From Rossellomorea sp. AcN35-11 (GTDB lineage Bacteria; Bacillota; Bacilli; Bacillales; Bacillaceae_B), in NCBI GenBank assembly GCA_030388825.1, contig CP128835.1:1420001-1484000 (forward strand): a DNA stretch of 64,000 nucleotides, in the 5' to 3' direction. The notes under the pieces were generated by a model. That model had not been told where the DNA came from, did not search any database, and saw only the letters and a program-made list of their open reading frames with translations. Positions within the stretch are counted from its first letter, which is position 1. The number at the start of each line of letters is the position of its first letter. Below, piece after piece: positions 1 through 11,476 of the stretch. The translations under genes were made by a program, and so were the position numbers.

Positions 1-1446
<1,446 letters not shown>

Positions 1447-1548
1447 CAAAGAGTCATTGATTTAAATGAACAACTGGTCGATATTCGGCTTTCTTGACAT
1501 CAATCCTTTATCTAGTTTTGAAGGAACAAACCTTCAATTAAATATTCG

Positions 1549-1665
<117 letters not shown>

Positions 1666-1674
1666 AATATGTGA

Positions 1675-1706
1675 AAAGAGTAGCTCAATGGAGTTACTCT
1701 TTTTTT
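1675..1706 (+). terminator. rrn operon terminator
   Basis: A 12-bp stem (AAAGAGTAGCTC / GAGTTACTCTTT, one G-U pair) with an AATG loop is followed by a T run. It ends the 23S-5S operon and is repeated, with the tail of 5S, about 280 bases downstream. Confidence 0.9.
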
Positions 1707-1740
1707 ATGTGTATATTGGTTCGAAGAACGAATGGTTTTG

Positions 1741-1880
1741 ACTGATGTCTCAGCGTCCGCACTGCGAGGGCAGGGAGGAGCAAGAAGGTCGAGGACGCGA
1801 GTGAGTGAAGACCTTCGTTCAGGCTCCCACACGAGGATCTGAGCGAGGGAAGCGGACGAAGAGATTCGCCGATCATCACT
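1741..1880. repeat. Imperfect palindromic element between the two 5S tails
   Basis: This GC-richer 140-base stretch folds back on itself. The outer arms contain 'tgatg'/'catca' and 'cgtccgc'/'gcggacg', and an inner stem pairs 'gaaggtc' (about 1784) with 'gaccttc' (about 1809). It sits in the spacer between the intact 5S and the duplicated 5S fragment and shows no convincing ORF. It may be a small non-autonomous repeat of the kind scattered in Bacillus genomes, but only one copy is visible here, so that is inference. Confidence 0.4.
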
Positions 1881-1889
1881 GGTCGCAAC

Positions 1890-1945
1890 CTTCAGCGCCG
1901 ATGGTAGTTGGGGGCTCCCCCTGTGAGAGTAGGACGTCGCCAGGC
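1890..1945 (+). pseudogene. 5S rRNA 3' fragment (partial duplicate)
   Basis: Bases 1890-1985 repeat 1608-1705 almost exactly. They comprise the last 58 bases of 5S, the short spacer and the whole terminator, and the only internal difference is a 2-base deletion (GGGGGATCTCCCCC versus GGGGGCTCCCCC). The 5' half of 5S is missing, so this copy cannot form a normal 5S. It looks like a relic of recombination between rrn operon ends. Confidence 0.85.
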
Positions 1946-1954
1946 AATATGTGA

Positions 1955-1985
1955 AAAGAGTAGCTCAATGGAGTTACTCTTTTTT
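1955..1985 (+). terminator. Duplicate rrn terminator
   Basis: This is a second copy of the stem at 1675-1706 (AAAGAGTAGCTC, AATG loop, GAGTTACTCTTT, T run), carried by the same 96-base duplication as the 5S fragment. It may act as a back-up terminator before the recombinase gene. Confidence 0.8.
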
Positions 1986-2028
1986 GTAGTATCATTCATT
2001 CAACTGTTCATGGATATGTTCGGAGAAG

Positions 2029-2057
2029 TTGACTTCTTTATGTATTAGCTCTAGGAT
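2029..2057 (+). promoter_or_regulatory. Likely SigA promoter of the recombinase gene
   Basis: TTGACT (2029-2034) and TAGGAT (2052-2057) are separated by 17 bases. They lie 38 bases upstream of the TTG start used for the recombinase and just after the duplicated rrn terminator. Confidence 0.45.
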
Positions 2058-2095
2058 AATAGTAAATAGAGGTTTGATTCGAAAGGGTGGTACTC

Positions 2096-2935
2096 TTGCA
2101 AGGTTCTTCTAGTACTACGATTGATTCGTTTTTATCTTGGCTTGAACAGGAAGGAAAATCATCCAATACCATCTCGACTTACCATCAAGAACTGAAGAAA
2201 TATGAGAAATGGCTTCAACAGCACGATAGAGAGTTAAAGGACATTACCCATGGGGATGTTCAGGAATACATCCTTTGTTTAGAGGAAATGGGTAAAAGTC
2301 CGGTCACAACGGATAAAATCCTGGGAGTGATCCGTACTTTTGCAAAATATTTAAAGAGACCAGACATTACGTTTGATATAAAGATCAAGCAAGGCAGCAA
2401 AAAGGATGAGATCGAAACGCTTTCTAAAGAAGAGTGTGAAGCCTTTTTGACTGAAGTAAGAGAAAATGAAAATGAACGAAATACGGCCATTGTCTATATG
2501 CTTCTCCATACAGGGATACGGGTTTCAGAGCTTTGTGCCCTGAATGTTTCTGACATTGATCTTTCAACGAAGCAGGTCAAGGTTTCCGATAGTCATGGCG
2601 ATCGTCGGATCATTCCGTTGTCAGATGAATTGATTGTTCATCTCACAGCTTATATGGATCGTATTCAACCAAAGGAAGCGTTGTTTGTTTCTAAATTGAA
2701 TGAGCGATTAACGGAAAGGTCTGTCCAGTATATGCTTAAGAAGTATCGTATCAATGCGCAGAAACTTCGTCATACGTTCTGCCAGCATCTCATTGATCAG
2801 GGTGTCAGTTTAGAGATCGTATCAAAGCTCGCGGGGCACAGGGATATCAATGTAACGAAACGGTATGCGAAGTCGCGTGTCCCGGAGACGGAGTTCGAAC
2901 AGGCGATTCGACGAACTTTTTCCAATGACTGCTGA
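2096..2935 (+). CDS. Tyrosine-type recombinase/integrase
   Basis: This 279-residue XerC/XerD/integrase-like protein has an N-terminal SAM-like DNA-binding domain (about 1-90) and a C-terminal catalytic domain. Counting from an upstream in-frame GTG at 2087 (three codons earlier), Arg145 lies in 'TGIRVSELC', Arg228-His229 in 'KLRHTF', 'AGH' ends at His251 and the nucleophile is Tyr260 in 'TKRYAK'. The first His of the usual HxxR box is replaced by Gln225, which could lower activity. I chose TTG at 2096 because GAAAGGGTGG lies at the right distance; the GTG at 2087 overlaps that Shine-Dalgarno. It stands alone after an rrn operon. No phage genes or att repeats are evident, so it may be a domesticated integrase. 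Confidence 0.85.
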   Translation: MQGSSSTTIDSFLSWLEQEGKSSNTISTYHQELKKYEKWLQQHDRELKDITHGDVQEYILCLEEMGKSPVTTDKILGVIRTFAKYLKRPDITFDIKIKQGSKKDEIETLSKEECEAFLTEVRENENERNTAIVYMLLHTGIRVSELCALNVSDIDLSTKQVKVSDSHGDRRIIPLSDELIVHLTAYMDRIQPKEALFVSKLNERLTERSVQYMLKKYRINAQKLRHTFCQHLIDQGVSLEIVSKLAGHRDINVTKRYAKSRVPETEFEQAIRRTFSNDC

Positions 2936-3103
2936 AAATGATTAGGGGGTGCAGGAAAGGGCCCCTGTCAGCCTTTTGGATTGATCGTGGGGTCAGAGGG
3001 CTTACTTGTTCATGGAAGGAAGAGGAGTTCTTATTTATGTGATGTTTTTCACAAGTGCATATGGTAAAATAAACATTAACCAAACAATGTCAGGTGATGA
3101 CCG

Positions 3104-3547
3104 ATGAAAGATTTATTCAACAAAGCATTGGCAGCGGTGATATCCCCCCTGTTTTTTTCCTTCTTTATGGGGTGGGTGATGTACACTCCAATGGAAGAAA
3201 GGGAATATGAATGTTGTTACATGGATTTGAGCGAAGGATTTATTATGATGCTGATGCCTTCTCTTCCGATTTATCTTGTATTTGGGCTCCTGGGTGCATT
3301 CCTGGTTGATAAAGTGACGGACATGCTGCAGATCAAACGCTTCGTATATGTGGTACAATTGTTCATGTACATCCTGGTCGCTATTCTTCCTGGAATGTTT
3401 CTGGCAGTCGTGTCAGAAGGGATTGAATGGACAGTGGTTTTTGCCATGTACAGTGTACCGGCTGCGCTTATCTATTATCATGTCTTCCTCTTCCTCCACT
3501 ATTGCGAGAAAGGTAGAATGAAACGACTAAATCGGCATGGAGCATGA
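3104..3547 (+). CDS. Small integral membrane protein, unknown function
   Basis: This 147-residue protein has about four predicted membrane segments (roughly residues 8-27, 47-70, 80-104 and 108-132) and a short basic tail. A Cys-Cys pair follows the first segment (about residues 37-38), on a short charged loop. I do not recognise the family. The ATG is preceded by AGGTGAT. It stands alone between the recombinase and a disrupted membrane glycosyltransferase-like gene. A possible -10 (TAAAAT near 3066) lies upstream. Confidence 0.65.
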   Translation: MKDLFNKALAAVISPLFFSFFMGWVMYTPMEEREYECCYMDLSEGFIMMLMPSLPIYLVFGLLGAFLVDKVTDMLQIKRFVYVVQLFMYILVAILPGMFLAVVSEGIEWTVVFAMYSVPAALIYYHVFLFLHYCEKGRMKRLNRHGA

Positions 3548-3658
3548 GGGATTTCCGATATGGGGGATTCCTTTTTTTTTCGTTGTAGGGGGATATGGAG
3601 GCGTCGAAGAATGGTATAATGGTCTTCTACTAATGGTTCATTGAATTCAGGAGGGCAC

Positions 3659-5468
3659 ATGTTTTCTTCTATGTTAATACTTATCTTACTTTTTCTGTCC
3701 CTTGCCGGATGGGGATTGTTTTTCTTCTATAAAGTGAAGCTTCATCTTCCCTTTATCCCGTTGTTTCTTTTTGCGGGTGTGACGGTTGTGCTTTTTGTGG
3801 CAGGGTTGGTGGATCGTCTGCCAGTGGCAGCCAATATGATCTACTATTCAGGGTTATGTTTATGCTTGATTTATCTTATTCTATTCTTTTGTAAAAACAT
3901 TTCGATTTACTCTTTGCTCCATCCTTCCATGGTGTTCTTTTCTTTCGCTGTCCTGTTTGTTGTGCTTTATATGAGGGGGACGCTCTTCTTAAATTATGAC
4001 GATTTCAGTCACTGGGGGCTGGTGCTGAAGGAGATTGTCAGGCTTGATGGCCTTCCGGATGCCTCGACGATGGTGACGTTTCAGAATTATCCCCCCGGGT
4101 AGTGCCGTGTTTATTTACTACTTTCTCCATCACACTGGATTCCATGAAAGCTTGGCATTGATGGCTCAGGGATTCCTGCTGATGGCTGGATTCACCGTGC
4201 TTTTCATCTTCAGTTCCTGGAAGAAGCCGTGGACGGTGGTCCTGCCATTTGTTATCTCGTTTACTCTTCTCTTAGTGAATGCAAAAATCTTTTACAGTTT
4301 ACTGGTGGATATTATTCTTGGGATTGTGGCGTTGGGGATTCCGTTGATAGGCTATTACTACCGTAAGGACTGGAAACGGCTGCTCCTGGTGAACATACCG
4401 ATCGTGATCGTATTGATTTTGTTAAAAGATAGCGGAAAGATTTTTCTGCTGTTCAATGGGATCGCTTTACTCGGTATCCTGATTGCTTCTCATCGGGAGG
4501 GAATTCAGAAGCGGGTGGATAAAGTGATGCCTTACGCTTCATTAGCACTTCTGATGATTCTCCCTTTAGTAGTCAATCTCCTGTGGCACCATTACACGCT
4601 ACAGGCTTATAGTGAAAGCTATGGAGATAATAAGTTTGCCATAACGGAGGAACGGCTGAAGGCCATTCAGAAATCAAAAGAATTTTTAGCCGGTTTTGAC
4701 GGGATGATGCTGGATGCTGCGCTGAATCCGTTGTCGTCGCCACATGTCCTGACCTTTCTGGTCATCAATATCATGGTCCTTCTATTCATCGTCAGCATGA
4801 AGGGGAAACCTGTGAAGGAACTTATCTTTTCGTTTGTTCTGTTCAATCTTTATTACATCCTTTACATGTTTTCCCTTTATTATATGTATGTGTATCTCAT
4901 GCCGGAGAATGAAGCGTCGAGGCTTGCAGGATTCAACCGCTACCAGTCTACTATAACGGTCTATGCAGGCGGCATGATCATGACGGTGATTTCATACATA
5001 TGGGCTGATCGTGTGAAGTCTTATAAAAGGGTCACAGGTATTCTGTTGGCTGTCAGTTTCATATTCCCCTACATCGGCCATGTGGAAGTACTGGTAAACC
5101 GTCCTGAGGCACATGTCGATCTGCGGAAGGACGTGAAGGAGTACTCTTCCATCATTAAAACATCGGGAGTTTACGAGCCGATGATTACGTATTATAGTCC
5201 GGCCAGTGCCGATGATGGAGGGTATTTCACTTATTTGATCAGGTATGAACATCTGTCCATGAACTATTCTTTCATCAAGGGGGTTGAAAAGGAAGATCAA
5301 CTCGCTTATTTAAAGGAAGTATTGAAGAAATCGGATTTTCTGATGGTGATGGAAAGTGATCCTTATTTACAAGAGGGGTTATCACACTATAGAGACCAAC
5401 CGATTTCAGAAGGGGTGTACCGGGTAAAACAGGAAGGAAATCTAGTTGAGCTGGTGCCCGTTCAATAG
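3659..5468 (+). pseudogene. Polytopic GT-C-like membrane protein, frameshifted
   Basis: Two frames join into one protein of about 602 residues. The first ends in 'NYPPG' at a C6 run (4091-4096); removing one C continues it as 'NYPPGSAVFIYYF'. It has many membrane segments (over ten), and the first outer loop carries 'NYDDFSHWG'. Acidic pairs at this position are typical of GT-C glycosyltransferases that use lipid-linked sugars, so a role in surface glycan synthesis is possible but unproven. The C-terminal 120 residues look soluble and extracytoplasmic. ATG 3659 is preferred to an upstream TTG (3641) because AGGAGGG precedes it. Codon use and composition do not change at the shift, which favours a sequence error. 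Confidence 0.7.
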
Positions 5469-5472
5469 ACTA

Positions 5473-5504
5473 AGAAGCCAATCCGCTATGGATTGGCTTC
5501 TATT
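5473..5504. terminator. Bidirectional terminator between convergent genes
   Basis: AGAAGCCAATCC pairs perfectly with GGATTGGCTTCT around a 5-base loop, between the ends of two convergent genes. The right flank reads TATT and the left flank gives a weak U tract for the leftward gene. Confidence 0.75.
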
Positions 5505-6628
5505 CATCTAACCCCATGAGGAAAGCAGCCAATGATTCTGCTTCATCTGGAGAAACAAGGCCACCAGGCATGATGCCTTTTCCATTTTCCAGGATGGCGA
5601 TGATCTCTTCTTCTGACATTCTACCGCTTAAGCCTATAAGCCCCGGTCCTGCTCCGCCTTCCAAAGAACCCCCGTGGCAGCTGATACATGAACCTTTGAT
5701 AACCTCAGCAGGCAGTCTCCCGCTCAGTACCTGGACCTCCTCGGCAAACACTTCGTCAACAGTGATGGTTTCATTCATGACCAGAGAATGATTGTCCAAG
5801 GCTCTGACCCGATAGGTACTGTTAAACCCTTTCAGCATGTCTGTCCCGTCCGGATATGTGATCTTATACTCTTCATATGTATCCACAATGAATTCGGTCG
5901 GGGAGTTTTCTGATATATGTTGGACTTGGACCATGAGCACTTCTTCTGTCAGACCCTTGCGATGAATCGATCTGATGGATTCCTGACTCTCCTCGTAGAT
6001 TTTCCCCTTGGGGTCCAGTAAAGGTTCGATGTATGAGAAGTCTTTCAGTCGAATGGCCTCCATCCCCATCTTTACATACTTTTCGACTAATTCCTTAATG
6101 TCCTCATCTCTGACGGGAGAGGCATCCGCTTTTTGCTCTTTGGGCTCTGCTTCAAGGGTGTTCTGTTCTTCTTGTATAGAGACCTTTTCTGGTTGGATGG
6201 GTGCCGCTGTCACCGGGGAAGCCTTGGTTGAAGTGTCTCTCTGACTATCAAATCTTGCGAATATTGATTTAGCAGGCGTTTCTCCGTCGTTTACCCCCGT
6301 TGTTTGAAAATAAGCTGTCGATGAATGAATGCTATCCCAGTTTGCCCTTACATTCACTTTTACCACAAACCTCTTATCATCTGGATGCTGATTAAAGAAC
6401 CCTGATGTGCATATCTCTATTCCGGTAATTCCCCAAGTATTGATTTAGGGTGCCTTCGGTAAAGAAACGGTCGTTCGCTTCCACATAGGATGACACGTCA
6501 TAGGCCACTTCCTCAGCAGCAGGCTTCGCCACAAAGAAATAGAGGGACCATTCCAATGCTTTAAGCATGACGAATCCGAGGAAGATGAAGGCGATCGTCC
6601 CTTTGATCATATTCTTGATGATGGACAT
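5500..6628 (-). pseudogene. Membrane-anchored TcaA/YvbJ-like protein with C-terminal cytochrome c domain, frameshifted
   Basis: Two leftward frames (6628-6392 and the frame open through 6366 to 5500) overlap between about 6392 and 6440. They join into about 375 residues if one base is dropped. The N terminus has one membrane segment (about residues 8-32). The middle region resembles the NTF2-like domain of TcaA/YvbJ proteins ('LLDPKGKIYEESQ'). The C terminus is a small class I cytochrome c with the haem motif CISCH and a distal Met in 'GIMPGG', like CccA/CccB of Bacillus. The architecture suggests an outward-facing, membrane-tethered haem protein; its electron partner is unknown. A good ribosome site is not obvious at the second ORF, which supports one gene. 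Confidence 0.65.
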
Positions 6629-6822
6629 GTTACTAGCTCCTACTATTCGTAATGTATTCCCTATGTAGTATCGGCTGCTAGGCTGAAATATTTATAAAAA
6701 ACCCAAATAAAACCAATTATTTTGTCGTAACTTTACGAACCACCATCTACACGTATATACAAATTCTGAAGTCTCTCTCCTCTATCATATGATTCATAGA
6801 CTTTATGATATGGGGGATGAGA

Positions 6823-7639
6823 ATGAGAACGTTTTTGTTAGGGATTCTGGCCATTGTCACCTTATCGACAGTGACAGGAGGGAAATTTCATTGGGATCAA
6901 AAGGTTGAAGCCGTCCAGGGTGATGCACAGAAAGAAAAGGCTGCAGCCGTCCAGAAACAGAACGAAGAAATTGAAAAAGAGAAGGCAGCAGTAGAGGAGG
7001 ATCACAATCGTCTGGTTAAATTGGATAAACTGAATTATCTCCCCTCCTGAGTTAAAAGAAACGTTTAAGAAAAAGATCGAAGGCGGTGAACCCGTTCACC
7101 TGATGATTCTTGGATCTTCTTCTACCCCAGAGGATGAAGGGACCTGGCCGAAAGAATTAAAAAAAGCGTTAATGGAAAAGTACAGTCAAGATCTCATCAA
7201 CGTCACGGTCAAAGAAATCGCTGAAAAAACATCCAAACAGGTTGTGAAGAATGAATTACATAAACCTCTGGTTGAAATGAATCCCGACATCCTCTTATTC
7301 GAGCCATTTTTACTGTATGATAACGGTGAAATCATCATGTCGGAACGCCTTGAAAATCTGGAGTCGATTGCAGGGGATTTCAAAAAGCAGAATCCTGATA
7401 TCATGATCATCCTTCAACCGGCCAACCCCATCTCAGGTGCCACCTACTATCCACAGGAAGAAGCTGATTTAGAGAAGTATGCAAGGGACAGGCAATATGT
7501 GTATCTGAATCATTGGGACGCTTGGCCGGACTACAACAAAAATGAAATAAAGGACTATTTAACAAAGGAAAATTTACCTAATGACAAAGGAAACAGGGTC
7601 TGGCTTGATTATTTGCTGAAGTATTTTATAAGAGGGTAA
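6823..7639 (+). pseudogene. SGNH/GDSL-type hydrolase family protein, frameshifted
   Basis: The first frame (signal or anchor segment, then a Lys/Glu-rich coiled stretch) stops at 7048. The second continues from 'PPELKETFKKKIEGG' if one base is removed from the C/T-rich run near 7041-7047, giving about 271 residues. 'LMILGSSSTPEDEGTWP' resembles block I of SGNH hydrolases (Gly-x-Ser), and the C-terminal 'LNHWDAW' resembles the Asp/His block. These proteins often act on acyl groups of surface polymers. I chose ATG 6823 (MRTFLLG) because GGGGG sits 6 bases upstream; an in-frame ATG at 6805 lacks a site. It is divergent from the cytochrome gene. Confidence 0.65.
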
Positions 7640-7641
7640 CG

Positions 7642-7677
7642 AAAAGTCTTCAATCCATTGTGATTGAAGACTTTTTT
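7642..7677 (+). terminator. Terminator after the SGNH gene
   Basis: AAAAGTCTTCAATC pairs with GATTGAAGACTTTT around a 6-base loop, followed by further Ts. Confidence 0.9.
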
Positions 7678-7714
7678 GAATGAGAATAGTTAGTCTGAAT
7701 ATCGATTACGGGCT

Positions 7715-7831
7715 TCATTTATTTTTATGATAGTGCCATTTTTTAAGCCATTGCTGTTTCATTTTTTCATCAAGACAGTCTTTTGTGAGAGTGTAGTAAT
7801 AGGTGGCGAGAACCTTATGAATCAGTTTCAT
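7715..7831 (-). CDS. Small hypothetical protein (38 aa)
   Basis: This short ORF encodes a 38-residue basic peptide starting 'MKLIHKVLATYYYTL' and ending in Lys/His/Trp-rich 'WLKKWHYHKNK'. GGAGG lies 10 bases before its ATG on the leftward strand. It is too short for most ORF finders. I do not recognise a family. The strong ribosome site and the protein-like composition are the evidence. It sits alone between the SGNH gene terminator and an ORF-poor region. Confidence 0.5.
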   Translation of the reverse strand: MKLIHKVLATYYYTLTKDCLDEKMKQQWLKKWHYHKNK

Positions 7832-8364
7832 TATGAACGTTCCTCCCCTTGGACTTTATTCTTTTATTTTCCCCTATAATGGATCCTCGATATATAGGGA
7901 TTGGTATTTATTTTAATTACCATTCTATCCCGTAAGAAATGAAAGGAGGGAGAATGGCCCATCACACGGCAGGAATGGTGGAAAAGGGAATAGGAGAATG
8001 ATCCTGGTTGGATTGAAAAATCATCAATTTATTCTTTGAAAATAGTAAGCGGTTCAGGTAGCATGATTTTTTTGCAGCCCAGTTCATCACTCCATTTCTG
8101 ACTGCCAGGATAGATTCGTATCCCCACTGGTTGAACCATTCAGGGATTCATTAAACAATTGTTTAGTAGTAAAATCGCCCAAATCTCCACAGTCATGAGA
8201 GTGAATCAAACGTTTGTTTAAAATCAAAGATTGATAGGTAATCCGTATCAGATCATGAGCCATTAGTTACAATATTCTTCCTTAAAATATAAAATATTTC
8301 CAATCCAACCGTTCTATGGTTTAATAGATTCTGTAGTGCATTTTATCATTAGTGGAGGTTCTAG
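7832..8364. other. ORF-poor intergenic region
   Basis: I see no well-supported gene here. Short leftward open frames near 7980-8240 read partly protein-like in more than one frame but have no start signals; they may be a decayed gene. A 14-residue ORF with a good ribosome site begins at about 7954. Two palindromes (see 8152-8216) and the upstream region of the protease gene lie here. Confidence 0.4.
8152..8216. promoter_or_regulatory. Two palindromes, candidate operators
   Basis: TAAACAATTGTTTA (8152-8165) is a perfect 14-bp palindrome and CAAACGTTTG (8207-8216) a perfect 10-bp one. Their centres are 53 bases apart, about five helical turns. AAAC...GTTT symmetry is common in TetR-type operators. 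The protease gene starts 150 bases downstream. Function is inferred only. Confidence 0.3.
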
Positions 8365-11300
8365 ATGAAAAAGAAGATTCGTAGTTTAATTGCTTTTGTT
8401 TTCGTTTTTTCGTTGATCTTCAGCGGAGTTCCAAGGATGGAAGCCAACGGGGAAGAGTCAGGTGTACCAATTGAGGAAGGAACGTTGACAATAGGGGCTC
8501 CGGTGGACGGGGAGTTCGAAAGTTCTGAGAATGTTCACTGGTATAAGGTCGATCCTTCTGACAGTGAAATTGCCGACTATACCCATTTACGAATGAAGCT
8601 CCAATCTGAACAGGAAATGAATATAACCGTGTATTCAAGCTTAGAAAACGCCATCGACAATCGTGCGTTTGAGCGTTACATGAGTTATTCCTTTCAGAAT
8701 GAACCAGCAATCATTGATTTCCCCCTGTCTTGGACCGGTCCTTATTATCTTAAGATCGAGTCTTATGGAATGGGAGAAGAATATATAGAGTTCGAAGAAG
8801 AGTTTGAAGAAATGGTGATTCCGTACACCATCGGCTATGATGGCATCACCCTGCCGCCTTCCAGCGAGCCCATTGGGGAAGAGTGCCCGGCAGAACTAAG
8901 TACAAAAGAGAGAGAGAATGGAAAAAGTATTCTAAGAGATTTACGTACAGTCCGGGAGACAGTCCTTGCCAAAACGGATAAAGGCCAGGAATTATCTGCT
9001 CTTTATTACAAGGCTGCTCCGTTTATCAGTTCCAAGATGCTGTTCAGTAAAACCCTTCGTGACAGCGTCTACCGTGATCTTGTCCAATTGAAAGATTTGT
9101 TTGCCGACGTGGCAGCGAAGGGAAGTGGCAGTTCATACAAAGTCACAGCGGAAGATCAAAAAGCGATCAATCATCTATACCAGAATGCCCTTGAATCGAC
9201 TCCTGCGTTCATTCAAGAGAAGATCGAGGATGCAGGCAAAAGTGTGGGGATTTCGAAACTCGCCGGTTCAACGGTTTCGACGATCCTTGCCAAAGCCGAT
9301 CTTTCCCCTACTAAAGCGGTCAGCAACCGTTTGATCGTGAAAGTGAAAGATAAAAAAGATGCAAAGAGTTTCCAGGGGAAAACGAAGACAATGGGTGTCG
9401 AATCCATTTCCCCATTAAAGACGAAGGATTCTTTCTTCTCCAATATGTATGTTCTGGAACTGGATGAAGAAGAAAAGAAGGTATCAGCAGCCTCTTTAAA
9501 AGCTGCCACGAAAGAAATTTCGGATCTGCCTGAGGTTGAATTTGTAGAACCTGTCCAACAATATAAGGTTCTGTCTGCTGATGCTCAGTACCCTTATCAG
9601 TGGTCACTTAAGAATAATGGAGATAACGGCGGAATCAAGGATTCCGATATCCAATATGAACAGCTTCAGGAGCTTCTTGAAGGAAAGGACCTTGAAGATA
9701 CGATCATTGCTGTCGTGGATACAGGGGTCGATCATACGCTGGCAGATTTAAGCGGACGGGTTCTTAGTAATGAAGGCTATAACTTTGTCAGCCGCAATTC
9801 AGACAGCATGGATGACCACGGTCACGGCACCCATGTATCAGGCATCATTGCAGCAGAGGCGAATAACCACTACTCCATGGCGGGAATCAACCCTCATGGG
9901 AAGATCCTTCCTGTTAAAGTGCTTGATGCGTCGGGTAGCGGTGATACAGAGCAGATCGCTTACGGTATTAAATACGCAGTCGATCATGGCGCACAGGTCA
10001 TTTAACTTAAGTCTCGGCGGTTCCTACAGCCGCGTCATCGAGTACGCCCTCAAATATGCCCATGACCACGGGGTGACGGTGGTAGCGGCAACGGGGAATG
10101 ACGGGATGGAGGAAATTTCTTATCCCGGATCTTCCAAGTTTGTGATTTCCGTCGGGGCAACCAATAATCTGGACCTTGTTTCCGACTACTCGAATTTTGG
10201 AAATGGAATTGACATGGTGGCGCCAGGAACGGAAATTCCAAGCTTGGTTCCCGACGGCCAGGTGACGTATATGAGCGGGACGTCCATGGCGACTCCACAC
10301 GTGGCAGCGGTGGCGGGTTTACTGCTATCCCATGATGCCAGTCTGACCCCTGCCCAGGTGGAAAGAGTATTAACAAGAACAGCCGTAGATATTACGTTCG
10401 ATGAAGAAGATAACCCGGGAACTGGTTATTATTATGAGGAAGAATATCCATATCCTGCAGAACTCGTTCTTCCAGGTTATGATACGGTATCAGGATGGGG
10501 CAGACTGGATGCCCTTGAAGCGGTCACTGGTATCGGACAGGCGAATATTGGAGCAGATAGAATATCCGGAGCCGATCGTTATGAAACAGCTGTGGAGATT
10601 TCAAAAGAGGGCTGGGAGCAGTCGGATGTAGCCGTTATCGCAACGGGCCGTAACTATCCTGATGCGTTGAGTGCTACGCCTCTTGCTTATCATCACGATG
10701 CACCGTTATTATTGACCAACACAACCACCCTTCCCCAATCGGTGAAGGATGAACTGGTACGCCTGAACGTGAAGAAGGTCATTCTTGTCGGAGGGAAGTC
10801 AGTCATTTCTCCAGATGTAGAGAAAGAGTTAAAGAATCTCGGTATCAAGACCGTTTCAAGAATCAGCGGAGCGGATCGATATGAAACGTCTGTGAAAATA
10901 GCCGAGCAATTGGGCTTTACGGACCGGGCGGTAGTGGCAACGGGTCAAAGCTTTGCAGACGCCCTATCCATTGCCCCGATCGCGGCAGCACTGGAAATGC
11001 CGATCCTGTTAACGAAGAAGAGCGGTACACCGGAAGCTGTCCGGAGCTATATGGAAGAGAGCATGTTTGAACAATTTTATGTGATCGGCGGAGAATCGGC
11101 GATTCCTGAAGAATCAGCAGAAGAGTTCATGAATTATGAGCGTTTAAGCGGAAGTGACCGCTACGAAACAAACAGCAGCATCATTCACTACTTCTCAGGT
11201 GAACTGAACATGTCCACACCGTTCATCGCAACCGGGAAGAACTATCCTGATGCCCTGGCGGGTTCTGCCCTGGCCGCATTGAACGGCAATCCTGTCGTAC

Positions 11301-11437
11301 TGACCCATCCTAAAGAGGTGCAGTTTACAACAATGGATACTCTGGCAACGTTCGCTCCTGTTACAGATAGATATTATATTCTCGGAGGAGAGGGAGCCGT
11401 TTCATCTTCAGTAGTGGATTCACTTATCCATCAGTAA
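8365..11437 (+). pseudogene. Secreted subtilisin-like serine protease with three CWB2 repeats, frameshifted
   Basis: One protein of about 1023 residues is split by an extra T in the run at 10001-10003 ('AQVI' then 'NLSLGG'). The order is: signal peptide (1-28); a pre-peptidase-like region; a helical linker; an inhibitor-like propeptide ending near 400; and an S8 catalytic domain with Asp452 (VVDTGVDH), His487 (HGHGTH), the oxyanion Asn in 'AATGNDG' and Ser in 'SGTSMATPH'. Three cell-wall-binding repeats of CWB2 type follow ('ADRYETA', 'VILVGGKSVIS'). A Vpr-like exoprotease held on the wall is likely. AGTGGAGG precedes the ATG. The same CWB2 repeats occur in the protein at 24358. All catalytic residues are intact on both sides of the shift. 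Confidence 0.85.
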
Positions 11438-11476
11438 TCAAAAAGCGGGAATGAAAAGAGTTTTTTCTTCCAACGA

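Noticed and set aside
2096..2935. Prophage or genomic island at the tyrosine recombinase
   Set aside because: No phage genes, no tRNA target and no att-like direct repeats are visible nearby.
7980..8240. Protein-like leftward reading frames in the region before the protease
   Set aside because: They read plausibly in more than one frame but have no start and no family match that I can recognise. At best this is a decayed gene.
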